64,000 nucleotides of DNA, from assembly GCA_022419385.1 (NCBI GenBank), contig JAJUBI010000002.1, positions 4,278,001 through 4,342,000 of the forward strand, in the 5' to 3' direction. Of the stretch, positions 10,750 through 22,439 are shown in pieces. The notes under the pieces were generated by a model, which ran no database searches, had not been told where the DNA came from, and saw only the letters and a list, made by a program, of their open reading frames with translations. Each line of letters opens with the position of its first letter. Position 1 is the stretch's first letter. The position numbers were made by a program, and so were the translations under genes. Source of the stretch: Paraconiothyrium sp. Pb-2020 (lineage: Eukaryota; Ascomycota; Dothideomycetes; Pleosporales; Didymosphaeriaceae).

Positions 10750-11898
10750 TTGAGCTTCGACAACCGAGTGGGAATATGAACACGGCTGCTGGAGCTAGTA
10801 ACTGCGTTGGTCACATAGAAATGGTCGTGATGTAACACTGAACTTCTGGCCGGTGGTGTAAGCCTGAGCCGGCGGGTGGGACGATTAGCCCGTCACTGTA
10901 CTTTGGTTTAAGATGGTAGCACTTTCTTGTCTCACGGAGCAGATAAATAGATACCGGATCCATACTGCCTTCAGATTGCAGTGTATTCCTCGAGAAGTGT
11001 GATATTATGCTGACAGGTCAACAAACGCATCTTAAAGACAACGTCAGCAATGGAGCGTACTTTGAGGATCAGAGCGAAGGCAATGTCAAGGAGGCTGAGC
11101 CATACATTATCTCAGGTTCCGTTCATTGTTACAGACCGAGTTGTACTCTTTTTGTAATACTCTGTGTGCATCAGCTTTCCGGATGCGCTCTTGAGCTTGG
11201 ACTTGATCGGCCTGCGTGACACATTGCCATAGGTATGGGTTGAGTGCACGACGCTGTGCCTATCACAATGGTACTTCTCGAAGGATCGCGTAGGAGTGGT
11301 AGCATTGGGCATCGAATGCGTGCAACTCGGTCTGTTATCGGATGTTGCTTTTTTGAAGCCATTGGAACTCCTGCACACGTGAAAGCAACGGATATTTTGG
11401 TGAGGCAATGCGTGGTGTAATGCCAACCGCTATTATCCACATCTTGTATCCACTTTCGGAGCGCTTGGCAGGGACGTCAATGCTCCGGGCAGTCTCTGGT
11501 GTAGTGCGAGAAGGATGGGCGTATCATGTATCGGAAGCGGACCTCATGGAAGCCCAGCACCTTACCTCTTCCATACTAGCGCACATCCCCGCAGTGGACG
11601 GCGCCCTAGAAACTCACCTATCCAAGAAGGGTCATCAGGGTCATGTCTCATCATACCACCACTCGCCACAAAGGACTACCGGAGCTATCCCTTGCTCTGC
11701 AAGACTACTGACCCACGTGTACGCACCCCGCACCAGAAGCCGCCGAGTCTACCCCGCTTGACCTCATAGCTCTGGAGACGCGGAAGAAGATGTATATCAA
11801 TAGAACATTACCACTGTGGGGTGCCGCTTTCCCCCATTATTGTGACTTTGTCCTCCCGCTGCTGCCTTGCTTGCAATTGACAATTCGCGACCAAAACC
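10750..11898. other. Intergenic, about 1.15 kb
   Basis: Divergent promoter region between the minus-strand hydrophobin-like genes and the plus-strand hydrolase. ORFs at 11112-11440 (minus) and 11408-11761 (plus) overlap one another and show no domain. I see nothing else in it. Confidence 0.45.
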
Positions 11899-13382
11899 AT
11901 GGCTAATTGGTCTGATCTTCCCGCAGCTCTCAAGGGGAGCTTCGACAAGTTCTCCCAGCTTCTCCAGTCGGACGACCAGCTGAAGGCGTTCACAACGTCA
12001 AATGCAATTGACAAACCGGCAACCTTCGGAATCAAATCGAGCGGCTCCGACAACACCATCCTAGTCGAAGTCAGCAACGGCTCCGCGAAGGCTACAACTG
12101 GCTCTGCGAAAGATGGGCTCTTCACGCTTTCCGCTCTTCCGGAGCAGTGGGAGCAGTTCTTCAAGGAAGTACCTGTGGCCCCTTACCAAAGTTACTGGGG
12201 CATGTTCGGTATGAACATCAAGCAGAAAGGCATCGAAGTGCAAGGCGACGAGACTGAGTTCGCCCACTGGACTCACGTATGGCGACGCGTTCTCGAGCTG
12301 GCGCACGACGCGCAATGCGGACCAATGAAGGAAGACACACAGCCAGAACCGACTCAGGACTACCTCACAGGCAAATACGTGTACCTGGAAGCTCCAGTGT
12401 GGGGCAAAAGCAAGGTTTTCTATGAGTATTCCGGGGAAGGCAAGCAAGCGATTGTGTTCCTTCACACGGCTGGCAGCGACAGCCGACAATACCATGGAGT
12501 GATGAACGATTCGCGAATGCGGTCTCGATGTACCATGTACGCGTTTGACCTGCCTGGGCATGGGAGGAGCTTCCCACCTCAAAAGGAGCTCCCCGGCGCG
12601 CACACAAATACTGAAGATAGCTATGTGGGCATCATCGCAGCCTTCGTCAAGACGTTGGGATTGCGGAGACCTATCATCTGTGGTGCTAGTATGGCTGGCC
12701 AAGTGTGTCTGGCTGTTGCGATTAGGCATAAGGAGGTTGGAGCCATTGGCACTATTCCTCTGCAAGGGTGTGTCACTCATACGCGAGCATGGAGTGTAAC
12801 GGCTAACATTGCATAGATCTGAGTACCTCGACATGGAACGGCAATGGCACGACCGCTCGCCGTACGTAAATCAGTCTCTGTTTAACCCAGAGTGGGTTTA
12901 CGGGGTGAGTTCAAGATATGACATGCTGTTGACGTGGCTAAGCAGTCACAGATGATGTCACCAACAGCACCACTTGCGAATAAACAACTCATATGGCACC
13001 TCTACAGTGCTCAAGCCTACGGTGTAAGCCCTTCTCTTCCTCTCTCCCCATTCCTGCTGACAACCACCGCCAGATCTTCCACGGCGACCTCGACTTCTAC
13101 TTCGGCGGCTGGGACGGCCGATCCCGCGTCGCCAACATCGACACGAACACATGTCCAGTCTTCATGCTTACTGGAGAGTATGACTGGTCAAATACACCCG
13201 AGATGTCGCAGAAGACGGCGGACAAGATTCCCGGTGCGAAGCACAAGGCAATGCCGGAGCTGGGCCACTTCCCCGCGACCGAGAACCCGCAGAAGTTCGT
13301 GCCACATTTGATCGAGGCAATTGAACATATTCAGAAGGTGCGCGCGAGTAACTTGAGCACGATGAGATTGAGCCAGGATTAG
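11899..13382 (+). CDS. Alpha/beta-hydrolase with N-terminal extension
   Basis: Four exons (11899..12767, 12817..12904, 12952..13023, 13074..13382) encode about 445 residues. Residues 1-150 form an extension of unknown function, with a Trp-rich stretch near 84-125. The catalytic domain begins near residue 160 with FLHTAGSD (oxyanion region), then FDLPGHGRS, the nucleophile elbow CGASMAGQ with Ser264, an acid in LTGEYDW and the His in ELGHFPATENP. The elbow is G-x-S-x-A followed by Gly rather than the usual G-x-S-x-G. No signal peptide is visible, so the enzyme is probably intracellular. The substrate cannot be told from sequence; the fold fits esterases, haloperoxidase-like and meta-cleavage hydrolases. 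The ATG has a good context (AAAACCATGG). Confidence 0.87.
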
Positions 13383-14360
13383 GCTACAAGATCTCACGAT
13401 ATTCACAATTTGCTACGGGAGTAAATATTTTGAGGGTTCAGTGACAGCACATTGGCGGCGCATGCTCGCTTGACGGCCGGTATTTTCAGGTGATGTAGCC
13501 ATAACGAATCTATGCATTTGAGAGAAGATCGAAATGTAAACTATATTAGCCCGACAATGTGCATGTTCTAATGGACCCCCTAGTAACGATCCTAATCACA
13601 AGTGCTTGTATATCCAAATCTGTCAATTGAAAGAGTCACTCGCTGGGAGCTGCCACCACAGCATACAAGAACCCCACGCCTAGACCAGCCTAACCTAGTT
13701 TCATGGCTGATCTACCCGCTCTACCGCCATTGCATCTTGCTCAACCATTCCTGCCGATCTTTCTGCCTCTGCGCCTCCCTCTGTTCTCTCTATTCCGCCC
13801 TCTCTTCACCTTTCCTCCCCTTTCCTATCTTCTTCTGCGCATCGCTCTTGCTCGCGCTTTTCGCGTTCGGATTGCTCTTCCGGTTTCTGCGTAAATCCGT
13901 TGTATTGTTTCATTGCGACGTGTAGTGTTGTAGGATTCCTCGTTCTAAGACTGTCGGATTGCGTTGTTGTTCACGAAACTTGCGGAGAAGTTTCGGCAAA
14001 AGAAGTCTTGGAGTTTTGAACAAATAGACAACGAAGAGGGATGAGAAGTGGAGGTGATATGTGTATTTTTCTACTAACCAGATATCTATGTGACTATTGC
14101 ACGTATTTGGTGTGTGAAATAATGAGGAGTCAATGTCCTCTGTCTTCTGAGTTCAGGTCTGGTTCGTAAATGATGGGTGAGTCATGGTCTTGAAGGACTG
14201 GCCAAGTCTTACTGCTAACGGATTCACTCGTCGGCTACCTGTCGCAGTCTAGAACGATCAAAGATATCCAAACGCTGTGTGGAAACAGGAGGTAGGCAGA
14301 ACCAGGCTTCGAACTTCAAGTTAAGCTGGTAGCCGTATCACAAGGTAGTCGCCTATCTGA
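13383..14360. other. Intergenic, about 1 kb
   Basis: No gene supported. A pyrimidine-rich stretch (about 13720-13900) opens two overlapping frames, but their products are low-complexity Leu/Phe/Pro/Ser strings. Confidence 0.4.
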
Positions 14361-14367
14361 TATAAAT
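14361..14367 (+). promoter_or_regulatory. TATA box upstream of the charged ORF
   Basis: TATAAAT lies 48 bp upstream of ATG 14415 and about 240 bp upstream of ATG 14603, which argues that something here is transcribed. Confidence 0.3.
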
Positions 14368-14414
14368 GTTTGTACGCGAAACACTCTCAACTCTGGCAAG
14401 TTCCATCCAGTATC

Positions 14415-14914
14415 ATGTCCGCGACACTCCCCATCGCCTGTCTCATTGTCTCTGCTTCAGTATGAAACAACCTGTTTCTTTAAATCCCCGTTAGTATCTC
14501 AAATCCTCTATCCGACCATCTCACTTGCCTTCGCAAGATATCCAAAGTGCCCATTGTCATTACTCCTTACTTACTGGACCTCACTACACCACGTCCCGAA
14601 CATGGGCGGTTACTACCAGCCCCAGCGCAGAAGCAAAATCAAGAAGCTGGCAAACAAGCCCAGCAACTCGTTGCAAGTGCGCGAAGATCAGACACTGCGG
14701 GAACGGGAAGATCAGAAGAAGTTACTCGAGATGGAGGAGACAAAAAAAAATATTCAAATCAGCAAAATCGCGGAGGACTAGAGAGCAGATTGAGAACGAC
14801 CCTGATGTTAAGGCTAGGGAGATCGAGAAGAAGAAGGAACTGGAGAGGAAGAAAGAAGAGGAAGTAGCGGCCAAGGCAGTTGTGGACAAGGGCGAGGAGA
14901 CAGATGGGAATTAA
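14415..14914 (+). pseudogene. Possible small charged protein gene interrupted at an A9 run
   Basis: I do not recognise the product. From ATG 14603 one frame reads MGGYYQPQRRSKIKK and continues charged (Glu/Lys/Arg) until it stops at 14781. From 14742 the next frame continues as an equally charged helix-like segment (REQIENDPDVKAREIEKKKE) to the stop at 14912-14914. Removing one A from the nine-A run at 14742-14750 would join the two into about 105 residues. Alternatively, ATG 14415 with a 35-base intron (14460..14494) puts the entire second frame in one product, but that intron would be unusually short and the product upstream of the A run looks non-biological. A functional call is not possible. 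Confidence 0.3.
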
Positions 14915-14930
14915 TGCGAACTGAGCAGCA

Positions 14931-15108
14931 TCGAAGGAGTAAGAGCGGAAGTGTGAAGAGGGAAAATCAAAGGCAGAGGGGAAGCATGAGGTGAGGAAAC
15001 AGCTAGGAAATAACGAGAGATGGGCAGAATCGGAGGAGAGAGCGCAAGCATGAAGAGGGAAAATCGGAGGCAGAGAAGAAGCAAGAGGTGAGAATAGATA
15101 TAGGAAAC
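14931..15108. repeat. Imperfect tandem duplication, period 97 bp
   Basis: Two purine-rich units share TGAAGAGGGAAAATC at 14954 and 15051. The flanks also match: TCGAAGGAGTAAGAGCGGAAG versus TCGGAGGAGAGAGCGCAAG before, and GGCAGAGGGGAAGCATGAGGTGAG versus GGCAGAGAAGAAGCAAGAGGTGAG after. The period is not a multiple of three and neither unit is coding. Confidence 0.7.
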
Positions 15109-15954
15109 CAGAGCGTACTAAGGAAGTGTAATACTTGTACGACCTGTCGATGAGTGATTTGTCTCCTGTGACCTCTCTGTGTTCACAACAGAGGCAAAGA
15201 GGAAGCGACTGATCGAAAGGCTTCATATCGACGAGCCAGCCTTGCAATGTGTCAGTGAAGCGACACCATACCGTGACGTGAGGCCTCGTCCTATTCATAC
15301 ACAAAATAGACACACTGTTCACACATGAAGCACATTTTGTAATTCACCGATTGATTTCATTTCATTGCCTATATACAAGCGGAGCGCGACTTACGCACTC
15401 AACGCTCCCGATCCCTCCCATGTCCACGCACCCAGAGCCTCTCATCTCTCGCCAATGTTCCCCCTTCATCGTCATTCAGTGTTATCGTAAATCATTTGCA
15501 GCGAATGTAGAAACGAGTGACTTCGCAAAATCACGTACTGCCAAAAACGCCTGCAAATGACCGCCAACGTTGGTTGCTGCAAAGCTAAGACATAATAGAA
15601 AGGATCAAGGCAGGCTTGATCCTAGAGCAGAGAAAAGAAAGCATCTTTTACACAAAGCTCGCTACGTGTCGCAAGCACCTCATTGGTGATTGAAAGGACG
15701 ATAGCGAGGAAGTCGAGAAGCGCAAAAGCAAATAAATCAAGCCTGGCCTCTCGACAAACAGGGATAAGGAATAAGAACAATGACAATACAAGTGAAGCAC
15801 GACAGACTCGGGGTAAGCGCATCGAGAGCCAGGTTGGGTATCCGGTTGCTAACGTATACTGTGTATGCGATGTGTGCTGTGGGTCGAATTGTTGAATACT
15901 CAGGGTAGTTTCTTTCAAGGCCACAATAGCACGCATAACACGCCAGGCATGCCA
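15109..15954. other. Intergenic, about 850 bp
   Basis: 3' flank of the minus-strand J-protein gene and of the short charged ORF. No gene supported; overlapping ORFs on both strands lack domains. Confidence 0.4.
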
Positions 15955-17757
15955 CTAATACACATACGTAGCATGTCTGCCTAATGTAGGCTTCGCATAC
16001 TCTCGATCCCGATCACGACCGCTACCACTTTGAGGTGCCCACCGAACGTCTTCGGGTCCGATCTTTCGTGCATAAGAGATCTTGTCTGGCAAAAAGCTCG
16101 TCTGACGGCGTGCATTCTCGCGGCGCGTAGCATCAGCGCCAACCTCACCATAAAGACGGGAGCGACCACGATCCTCGTTCGTGTTCATGGTGGTTGCGGA
16201 GCGTCCGAGTGGCGGTGGCGGGACCGAGGATTTACTAGGTGCAGCAGTGGTGTATCGTGCAGATGAGGTTTCGGAAGGCCTATTGGCGCCCATGGGTGGA
16301 CGGGTGAGTGGGGATGGCGAGCGGTGGCGCTGCCGCTCTGGCTCGCGTAGCACAGTACGATGCCCGTTAGCCACTCCCATGTCTTCGGGAGCCAAGCTGA
16401 CACCTCCTCCAGGCGTAGGGTAGTAGTAGCGTTTGGTGGAAGCTGCCGACGGAACTGTTGGATATGCTTCCGGACTGCTAGATCCAGAATCATGGGGGAT
16501 AACTGACTCACGAAGACCAGATGGGCGAGGCGCAGTCGATGCTTTGCGACTGGTGGACGGGGCTTGTGGCACGGTAGGCATCGTCTCGGAGCGGCGGAAC
16601 ATTGGCGTAGGCGATGTCTCTGTACGGCGGTGATCGCGAGACGACTCTGTATAGGACCGATGCGGTGCCGCACGTGGCACGTTGATCTCAGCCGGCGAAG
16701 ACGTGGAATGCTTGAAAGAGGGTATTTTCCTGTCCTCAGGTTCCCAGTCCACGATTTCGGGGCCTTTGCGCTCTCGGCCTGTTGGCGAATGTCGGTCCCT
16801 TGGTCGTGCGGACGACCGACGCACAGTCTCTGGTCGCTCTCGTCGAGAGCGGCTGTCGCGGCTTTCGTAGTAGTCCCGTGTGTCTCGCGAGGAGTTGGTC
16901 CTGCCCGGCGAAGGACGTTCGTCAGCCTTGGTGGAGTTCATGCGAATGTAGCGCATCGCATCGCTAGCTTGCTCGCTCAGCTTCTGCTTGCGGTCATACT
17001 TGCTGTCCTCGTATGAGCGCCGGTCCTCTGCCTTGCGGCGCAGGTCGGCAGCAGCCTTGCGCGCCTCGTCTTCTTCGGCGCGTCTGCGAGCGTCATCACT
17101 GCGTCTCTTGTACTCTGCCTCGTAGCGTGCTTTTTCGTCTGCAGAGTGGTCGCTGTCGCGTTCTCGCTCTGATGCAACGTGCCGGCGATCCTTCTCTCGC
17201 TCCTTATCGCGCGACTTTTTATAGTCGGATCTCGTGCGGTCGGATGCCTCTCGCGTTGTCTTTTGTGGGCTTACTTTCTCGCGAGAGCTGCGCGAGGTGC
17301 TCTGTTTGGGGGGATACGCTTCGTATGTGTCGTATTTGCGCGAACGCTCCTCATAATACCGGTCGTCCGAGTATCGCGATGGCTTGTGCTCCTCATAGCG
17401 AGCGGGTCCGTTAGCTTTGAAGCTTGCGCCTGCGGGGGCCTGCGTTCGGATATCATAGCGTGCCGTTCGAACCTCTGGGCCGCTGCCGCTGGCTGCTCTC
17501 GCGGCCTTCTCTCTGCGGAGCGACTCCAGCTTCACCTCGGCATCGTAGCGGGCACGCGCGTCTTCCTCCCCTATGAGCTCATAAGCCTGCTGAATCTTGT
17601 GGAACTCGTCTTGCTTCTGCAGCTTCACTGCCGGGTCGGTGAACTTGTCGGGGTGGGACTTGAGGGCCAATTTCCGGTAGGTCTTCTTGATGGTCTCTGA
17701 ATCGACGTCCTTGGGCAGGCCCAGCGCCAGGTACGGGTCTGGTGGCAGCGGGTCCAT
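15955..17757 (-). CDS. J-domain (Hsp40) protein with long Arg/Ser-rich tail
   Basis: An intronless gene of 600 codons. The J domain occupies residues 7-75 (DPYLALGLPKDVDSETIKK, then SHPDKF with HPD at 35-37, then YELIGEEDARARYD). HPD is required to stimulate Hsp70 ATPase. The remaining 520 residues are low-complexity and highly charged, with many RSR, YEER, DRR and SRD stretches and two predicted helical Arg/Lys/Glu blocks. There is no zinc-finger or canonical DnaJ C-terminal domain, so it is a class C J protein. The RS-like composition would suit a nuclear or RNA-processing role, but that is inference. The start is the ATG at 17757; an in-frame TTG four codons upstream is not needed. The protein ends RHATYVY. 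Confidence 0.88.
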   Translation of the reverse strand: MDPLPPDPYLALGLPKDVDSETIKKTYRKLALKSHPDKFTDPAVKLQKQDEFHKIQQAYELIGEEDARARYDAEVKLESLRREKAARAASGSGPEVRTARYDIRTQAPAGASFKANGPARYEEHKPSRYSDDRYYEERSRKYDTYEAYPPKQSTSRSSREKVSPQKTTREASDRTRSDYKKSRDKEREKDRRHVASERERDSDHSADEKARYEAEYKRRSDDARRRAEEDEARKAAADLRRKAEDRRSYEDSKYDRKQKLSEQASDAMRYIRMNSTKADERPSPGRTNSSRDTRDYYESRDSRSRRERPETVRRSSARPRDRHSPTGRERKGPEIVDWEPEDRKIPSFKHSTSSPAEINVPRAAPHRSYTESSRDHRRTETSPTPMFRRSETMPTVPQAPSTSRKASTAPRPSGLRESVIPHDSGSSSPEAYPTVPSAASTKRYYYPTPGGGVSLAPEDMGVANGHRTVLREPERQRHRSPSPLTRPPMGANRPSETSSARYTTAAPSKSSVPPPPLGRSATTMNTNEDRGRSRLYGEVGADATRRENARRQTSFLPDKISYARKIGPEDVRWAPQSGSGRDRDREYAKPTLGRHATYVY

Positions 17758-19561
17758 GTTGTGTTGCAATGGAAGGCTGCCGTGTGTGCGGGTGTTGAGC
17801 CAACGTTAAGAATGCCGAGTTGCGGTGTTAAAAGGGCCCTGACGGTTCCTGAAACGGGTGCTGGATAATGCCGGTGCGAGGTGTGGCGAGGACGTGGCTG
17901 CCCTTGCTCCAGAAACCGTGGCGAGTGCGATGGCTGTTCTAGTCAATGATCGTCAGGACGCGCTCGCATTCGGGCGCGGTTAAGGAGCGTGGAAAGTATA
18001 AGTCGGTCGGCAATGTCGTTGGAGTCGGACGGTCGGCCACGGCAGGGGCGATGAGGTAAGTGGAAGGTGGAGCGGGAAGGCGGGAGGGTGCCAACGCCAA
18101 CGCCGTCGCAAGGGAAGCCCGTAGAAGCCGGAGAGAAAGTGCGCCGGTGACACAGCTCAGGGTAAGCAGATTTCAGGCCTCTTGAGCGAGCGACAACAAC
18201 GCGGCTGTGTCCTGGAGCACGTTCTTGTCTTGCCTAGAGGATGCTTTGTTATGGCAACGGCCGGGAGACCCTGCGGGTCGTTCTGGCGGTGAGTGACGTA
18301 CTGCGTGAGGCTTGACGCACCCGATGGAGCCAGACCAGACGCGAGAGTCGTCTTGGAATTACAAACGCTCCGCGCAATATGACGGAGACTGGAATCGAAA
18401 AGAGGCTCGGGAGAAGAGGAAAGCGTAGTGCAATGTGCGACAGTGTAAGCTGGGGCACAGTGATGGATGGGGGGACGCAAGGCTTCGCTGTTCTCAGTCG
18501 ATGGTGCTGCGGAGAGGCTATCTAGGACTCCCTCTCTCACGCTTGCTCAGCGCACCTGCATGCTTTCGGCCTCTGGGGCTGTTGCAGCCAATGCCCGCCA
18601 GCTCCGCCCTGAGGCCGATTCACTGAGCGTGCTCCACCGCTGCTGATGCGAGGTAGTCAGTTGCCAGCTCGTGGGGATCGCAGCCACTCCCCGGTCACGC
18701 CTGGTGTGCCCACCGTCTGCCCACGCCTCCGTCCACTGCCATACGGGAGCCACCGAGCCACCCCAAGGCGACCGCCTGCGAGACCTGCAGCATGCACTCT
18801 TCGTCGCGGGCACGGCGGCTACGAAACACACGCCCAATCAATCCATGGAGCGTTTTGGGACCTGACGCTGGGCACGCCGTGATAGGACAGGCGCCCACAG
18901 CTGCAGCATCCAGAACACCGAAGAAGTATCCACGGGTCGCCGATAGCATCACGCACGCCAATCAAGCCCAGACAGCTTCGCCTGCAGAGACATTTGCAGG
19001 GCACCGCCTTCTCGCAGCCTGCCGAGCGTTGCCCTGATCGTCCTCACATGAGGTCGTGGTCCTTCCCGCCCTACCGAGACAGCGGAGACCTGGGAGGACG
19101 AGCGATCCGTCACGAGGTCCTGCAGAGCGATGCCAGATCTGGCGCGGCATTCGCCATGTTGAGAAGTGATGGGTGCGGGCTGCGAGGGACTGCCCTGACG
19201 CGCCGGCGGTTGCATCGCCAGGCAGACAATTTGCAACTCGATCCGTCCCGGATGACAAGCGTTAGAAGAACATTAGCATGCAGTAGACGCTGACCGTGAA
19301 TGGCCAGGTAACACACGATGCGGGGACGGCGCCACTAAAAGCGGGGCTTTCTTCACTACAACTGCCAATCGCGACCTACAAGCCCTGGCCGAATACCACT
19401 ACTGTACACGTACGTGGGAGGGCTTGATTGATCGCACTTGAGCCCAACAACAGATGCCGTTCACCAGCACGAAGTCCGTCACTGGAGTTGCGGAGCTCGC
19501 TCATCTGTACGACTCTGACAACACAGATCGACCCAGTGGTCTAGATGGGGGATTTCCTACA
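17758..19561. other. Intergenic, about 1.8 kb, GC-rich
   Basis: Promoter side of the J-protein gene and 3' flank of the metallophosphoesterase gene. GC-rich sequence around 18.4-19.3 kb opens many overlapping frames on both strands, none with a domain, signal peptide or splice logic I can support. A non-coding transcript cannot be excluded. Confidence 0.4.
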
Positions 19562-20797
19562 TCATCCTGCGTCGTCTTCCGTTACCCACACTGGAAGATC
19601 GACGTCAACTACAATGGGCTTGTTGAACGTGGTCTTCAGATGATAGGGGCCCAAGAAAGCAGCATTGATCATGACAGTTTCCCTCCGCTCATCGGTGTCC
19701 ACGTCAGGCTTGTCGTCGGGTCCGACCTCGCTTGCGCCCACCCCTTGGCGGCACTCAATCGCTCCTCCAAGCATAAACTTTGCGCCTCCTCTTACCTCAC
19801 CAGCTGCGCCCTTAACGGACCAGGTGGAATCAATCTCAGAAGGCTGAATGACGCCAGGCAGAAATGACAGGCCCCCTTCGGGAGGCTCGCCCCGGGCCAA
19901 ATGCCTGGTGCCGTATGTCTGACGTGTCAGCCTACTATGATTATCCAAAGGACGACGTCCTTTGTCAGTCAAATCGACCATTGACTGCTTCTTGCCCGTG
20001 CCTGGGTCCTCCCAGACTTCCACACCATCCGTCAGTCTTCCAATCCCCGGAGACTCGAGGTTCCACCGCACCCGTTCTACACCGCGTGCTTCGTGAATAT
20101 GCCCAAAAACAGACAGCATTGGCCTAACGCGATGGAGGGCGTGAAGCAATTCCTCACACCCAGTCCTCTCATCTTGCACGGCTTTGTCGCGGTGGCCCAA
20201 GGGTGGGGTATGCGTGACCGTGATGTCGGTATCTATGGGAATCGCATCCCAAAGCTTCTGAGCTGTTCCAGGCTTGTATGCAAATCCCCAATCCCTGTTG
20301 TTGGGCACGTTAGGACTACCATATACCTTGAAGCAGGTATGCGGGCCGTCTTTAGCGTTCAAAAATATGGTTGCAGCCTCGTTCTCTAGATATGTAATTG
20401 ATCTCGACTCGTTTAACAGTCGCTTGTTGTCCTCAGAACTACGAGTGTCTGGCCATCTTGGATGACTCGATCCAGCCCGATTGTTGTGCTGCTCGAAGAA
20501 GGGTGCATCGAGAGTCATATCGTGGTTTCCTAACAAGGATGAGCCAACGGTTCAACTTCTTTGATCGGGCAGAAGCAGCCCAACTTTCAACACACCAGCA
20601 ACGACGATTTTAGCCTCGAAGTTCGCCGCTTCTAGCCATCTAACCGTCTTCTCTAGCTCATGCCGACTTCCCTGTTTTGTCATATCCCCCGCATGGATCA
20701 GTACGTCGCCCTGCGGTAGTTTAGGCGTCTGGTTGTGCGTGTCGGAGATGCACACTATGCGCGTCTTGCGCGTCTTCCTCTTTGCAATAGTCGTCAT
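19562..20797 (-). CDS. Calcineurin-like metallophosphoesterase
   Basis: Exons 20797..20596 and 20529..19562 join through a 66-bp intron to 389 residues. The intron falls inside the metal-binding motif and splicing restores VVAGNHDMTLD. All five blocks of the family are visible in order: ISDTH (D-x-H), GDVLIHAGD (G-D-x(n)-D), AGNHD, THTPP and FGHIHEA. The domain therefore should bind a di-metal centre and hydrolyse a phosphoester. The arrangement resembles the MPPED/UPF0046-type phosphohydrolases rather than PP1/PP2A phosphatases. The last 110 residues are a fungal extension without recognisable motifs; the C-terminus reads DVDLPVWVTEDDAG. The N-terminus is basic (MTTIAKRKTRKTR) with no signal peptide. 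Confidence 0.9.
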
Positions 20798-22439
20798 ATC
20801 GATTCGTAGACTCTCTTACTGTGCGTGTGTAATCCCACGCAGTGCTGACTGTCGAAAATGTAATGTACGTACATGTGTGGCTCGTTGATGCTCACTCAAG
20901 CGCTCTTGTAGGCTAGCCTATGTGAGTCATGGCTCGTATACCTCCACACAATGGACGGAATCAAGGTCGTTGCCTTTCGTGACTCAATTCGATCTGATAT
21001 CTCTCTCCGCTCGAACAGCCAATCCAAACATCGCGCAAAAACAGCCCAACACCAGCCTCGGTCCGAAAGATCAAAGATCATCGCGGCTGTACCTGCGCCA
21101 CAGACGCGCGCCACGCTGAACCCTAACCTAGTCCAGCTAACCGAGGCACCGCCACTCCCCTTCCCCCATTCATCTGTTCAAGGGCAACCTGTCTTCACGA
21201 CGACCCTACAACTCAATAGTGCGCAGCTGCAGCCTCACATCAAAGAGCACTACGCGACCCAGGCTTCTGGAATACGCGTTGCGCACTCTCTGTCAGCACG
21301 AGAATGAAGCTGAAAGTACACTACGGAAAAGGCTAGGCTAGAGGATTGCTCACCGCAATGTGGCGTGCAGGGGTGATGCTTGCGTGCGTAACAGGGTGCT
21401 TGTTGCGAGGTCGGGTGTTGCGAGGCGGGCGTGCAATGTAACGTCGAGGCTTACAATGAGGATGATTAATCTGCAATTGGATCAGACTCTCGGTATTTGA
21501 GGATTTGGTGAGTGTGCCCATGGTCGTGCGCTGCGCTGAGGAAGCTGAAATGGGATTGTGGGCACTGTTTGGCTGCGGGATGCGATCATAGGGCGGAGAT
21601 GACATGAGATGAGGCTCTTCAGGCAGCGGTTTTGCAGAGTGCCCCGCGTTTGTACTACGTTGTGAGAGTGTTGGAGGTATGTGTGCACTGCTATTGGGTG
21701 GCACTTGATGAGGTCTTAGCTGAAGACGACCAAGTCGTTCGGTTCATTGGCTATGACTCTATACCTGAGCAACGTAGGTCTTAGTTCTCGTGTGGGAGTT
21801 GCGGACCTTCAAGTCACATGGTGGCAGAGCACCGCGTGGATCTGCTTGTGTGTGATCTTCCAAAAGGTAAGAATTTCCAGTCTATCTCTGACACGAACAT
21901 TTTGCCGGAAAGGTAAACAAACATAGCTGCAATGTCAAACGAAGAACAAAGGGATATTTTTGGAAAGGTAAAGTATTTCGACACTGTACTAGTGCTTTAC
22001 GGAGCGCGGAGATATCAAGTTCGTGTCTCACACCCGACGCTGTCTGGAGTGAGGTGAGGTTCCTTGAAACGCCGTGAGAGTAGGTAGAGACAATCTTGAT
22101 GCTCTGCATGCAAGACATGGAAATATTGTTTTCAGATCGCATCTGTAACAGGCTTAGGCTCACTCGCGGCACGGCGTCGAATTCTTTGTTCATTTTGTGG
22201 TGGTAAAACATCATGCTTGCTTTTCGAACAGACAGACGTATCCAGGTATATCTTATAGCTCCGTATGAACATTTAAGATTATCTGTGAATCGTCCCTTCA
22301 CCAGGCCTTTAGCGTCACGGAATACGTAAGTGTGCCAGTGCCTTGGCGCGTATAAACACCACCGCCGCTCACATAAACGAGTTTAACACTGCTCATCATA
22401 AAAAACCTTCGATACCCCACCCAGAAGGCGTTCTCAACC
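20798..22439. other. Intergenic, about 1.6 kb
   Basis: Divergent promoter region between the phosphoesterase and the F-box-like gene. ORFs at 20922-21307 (plus), 21333-21704 (minus) and 21882-22301 (minus) show no domain or codon pattern I trust. Confidence 0.4.

Noticed and set aside
16433..17700. Long plus-strand frames across the J-protein gene
   Set aside because: Antisense shadows of Arg/Ser-rich codons; no domain or independent signals.
18400..19320. Dense overlapping ORFs in GC-rich intergenic DNA
   Set aside because: Frames are open on both strands because of high GC, with no protein-like composition.
19454..19867. Plus-strand frame overlapping the metallophosphoesterase 3' end
   Set aside because: Most of it is antisense to conserved coding sequence and has no features of its own.
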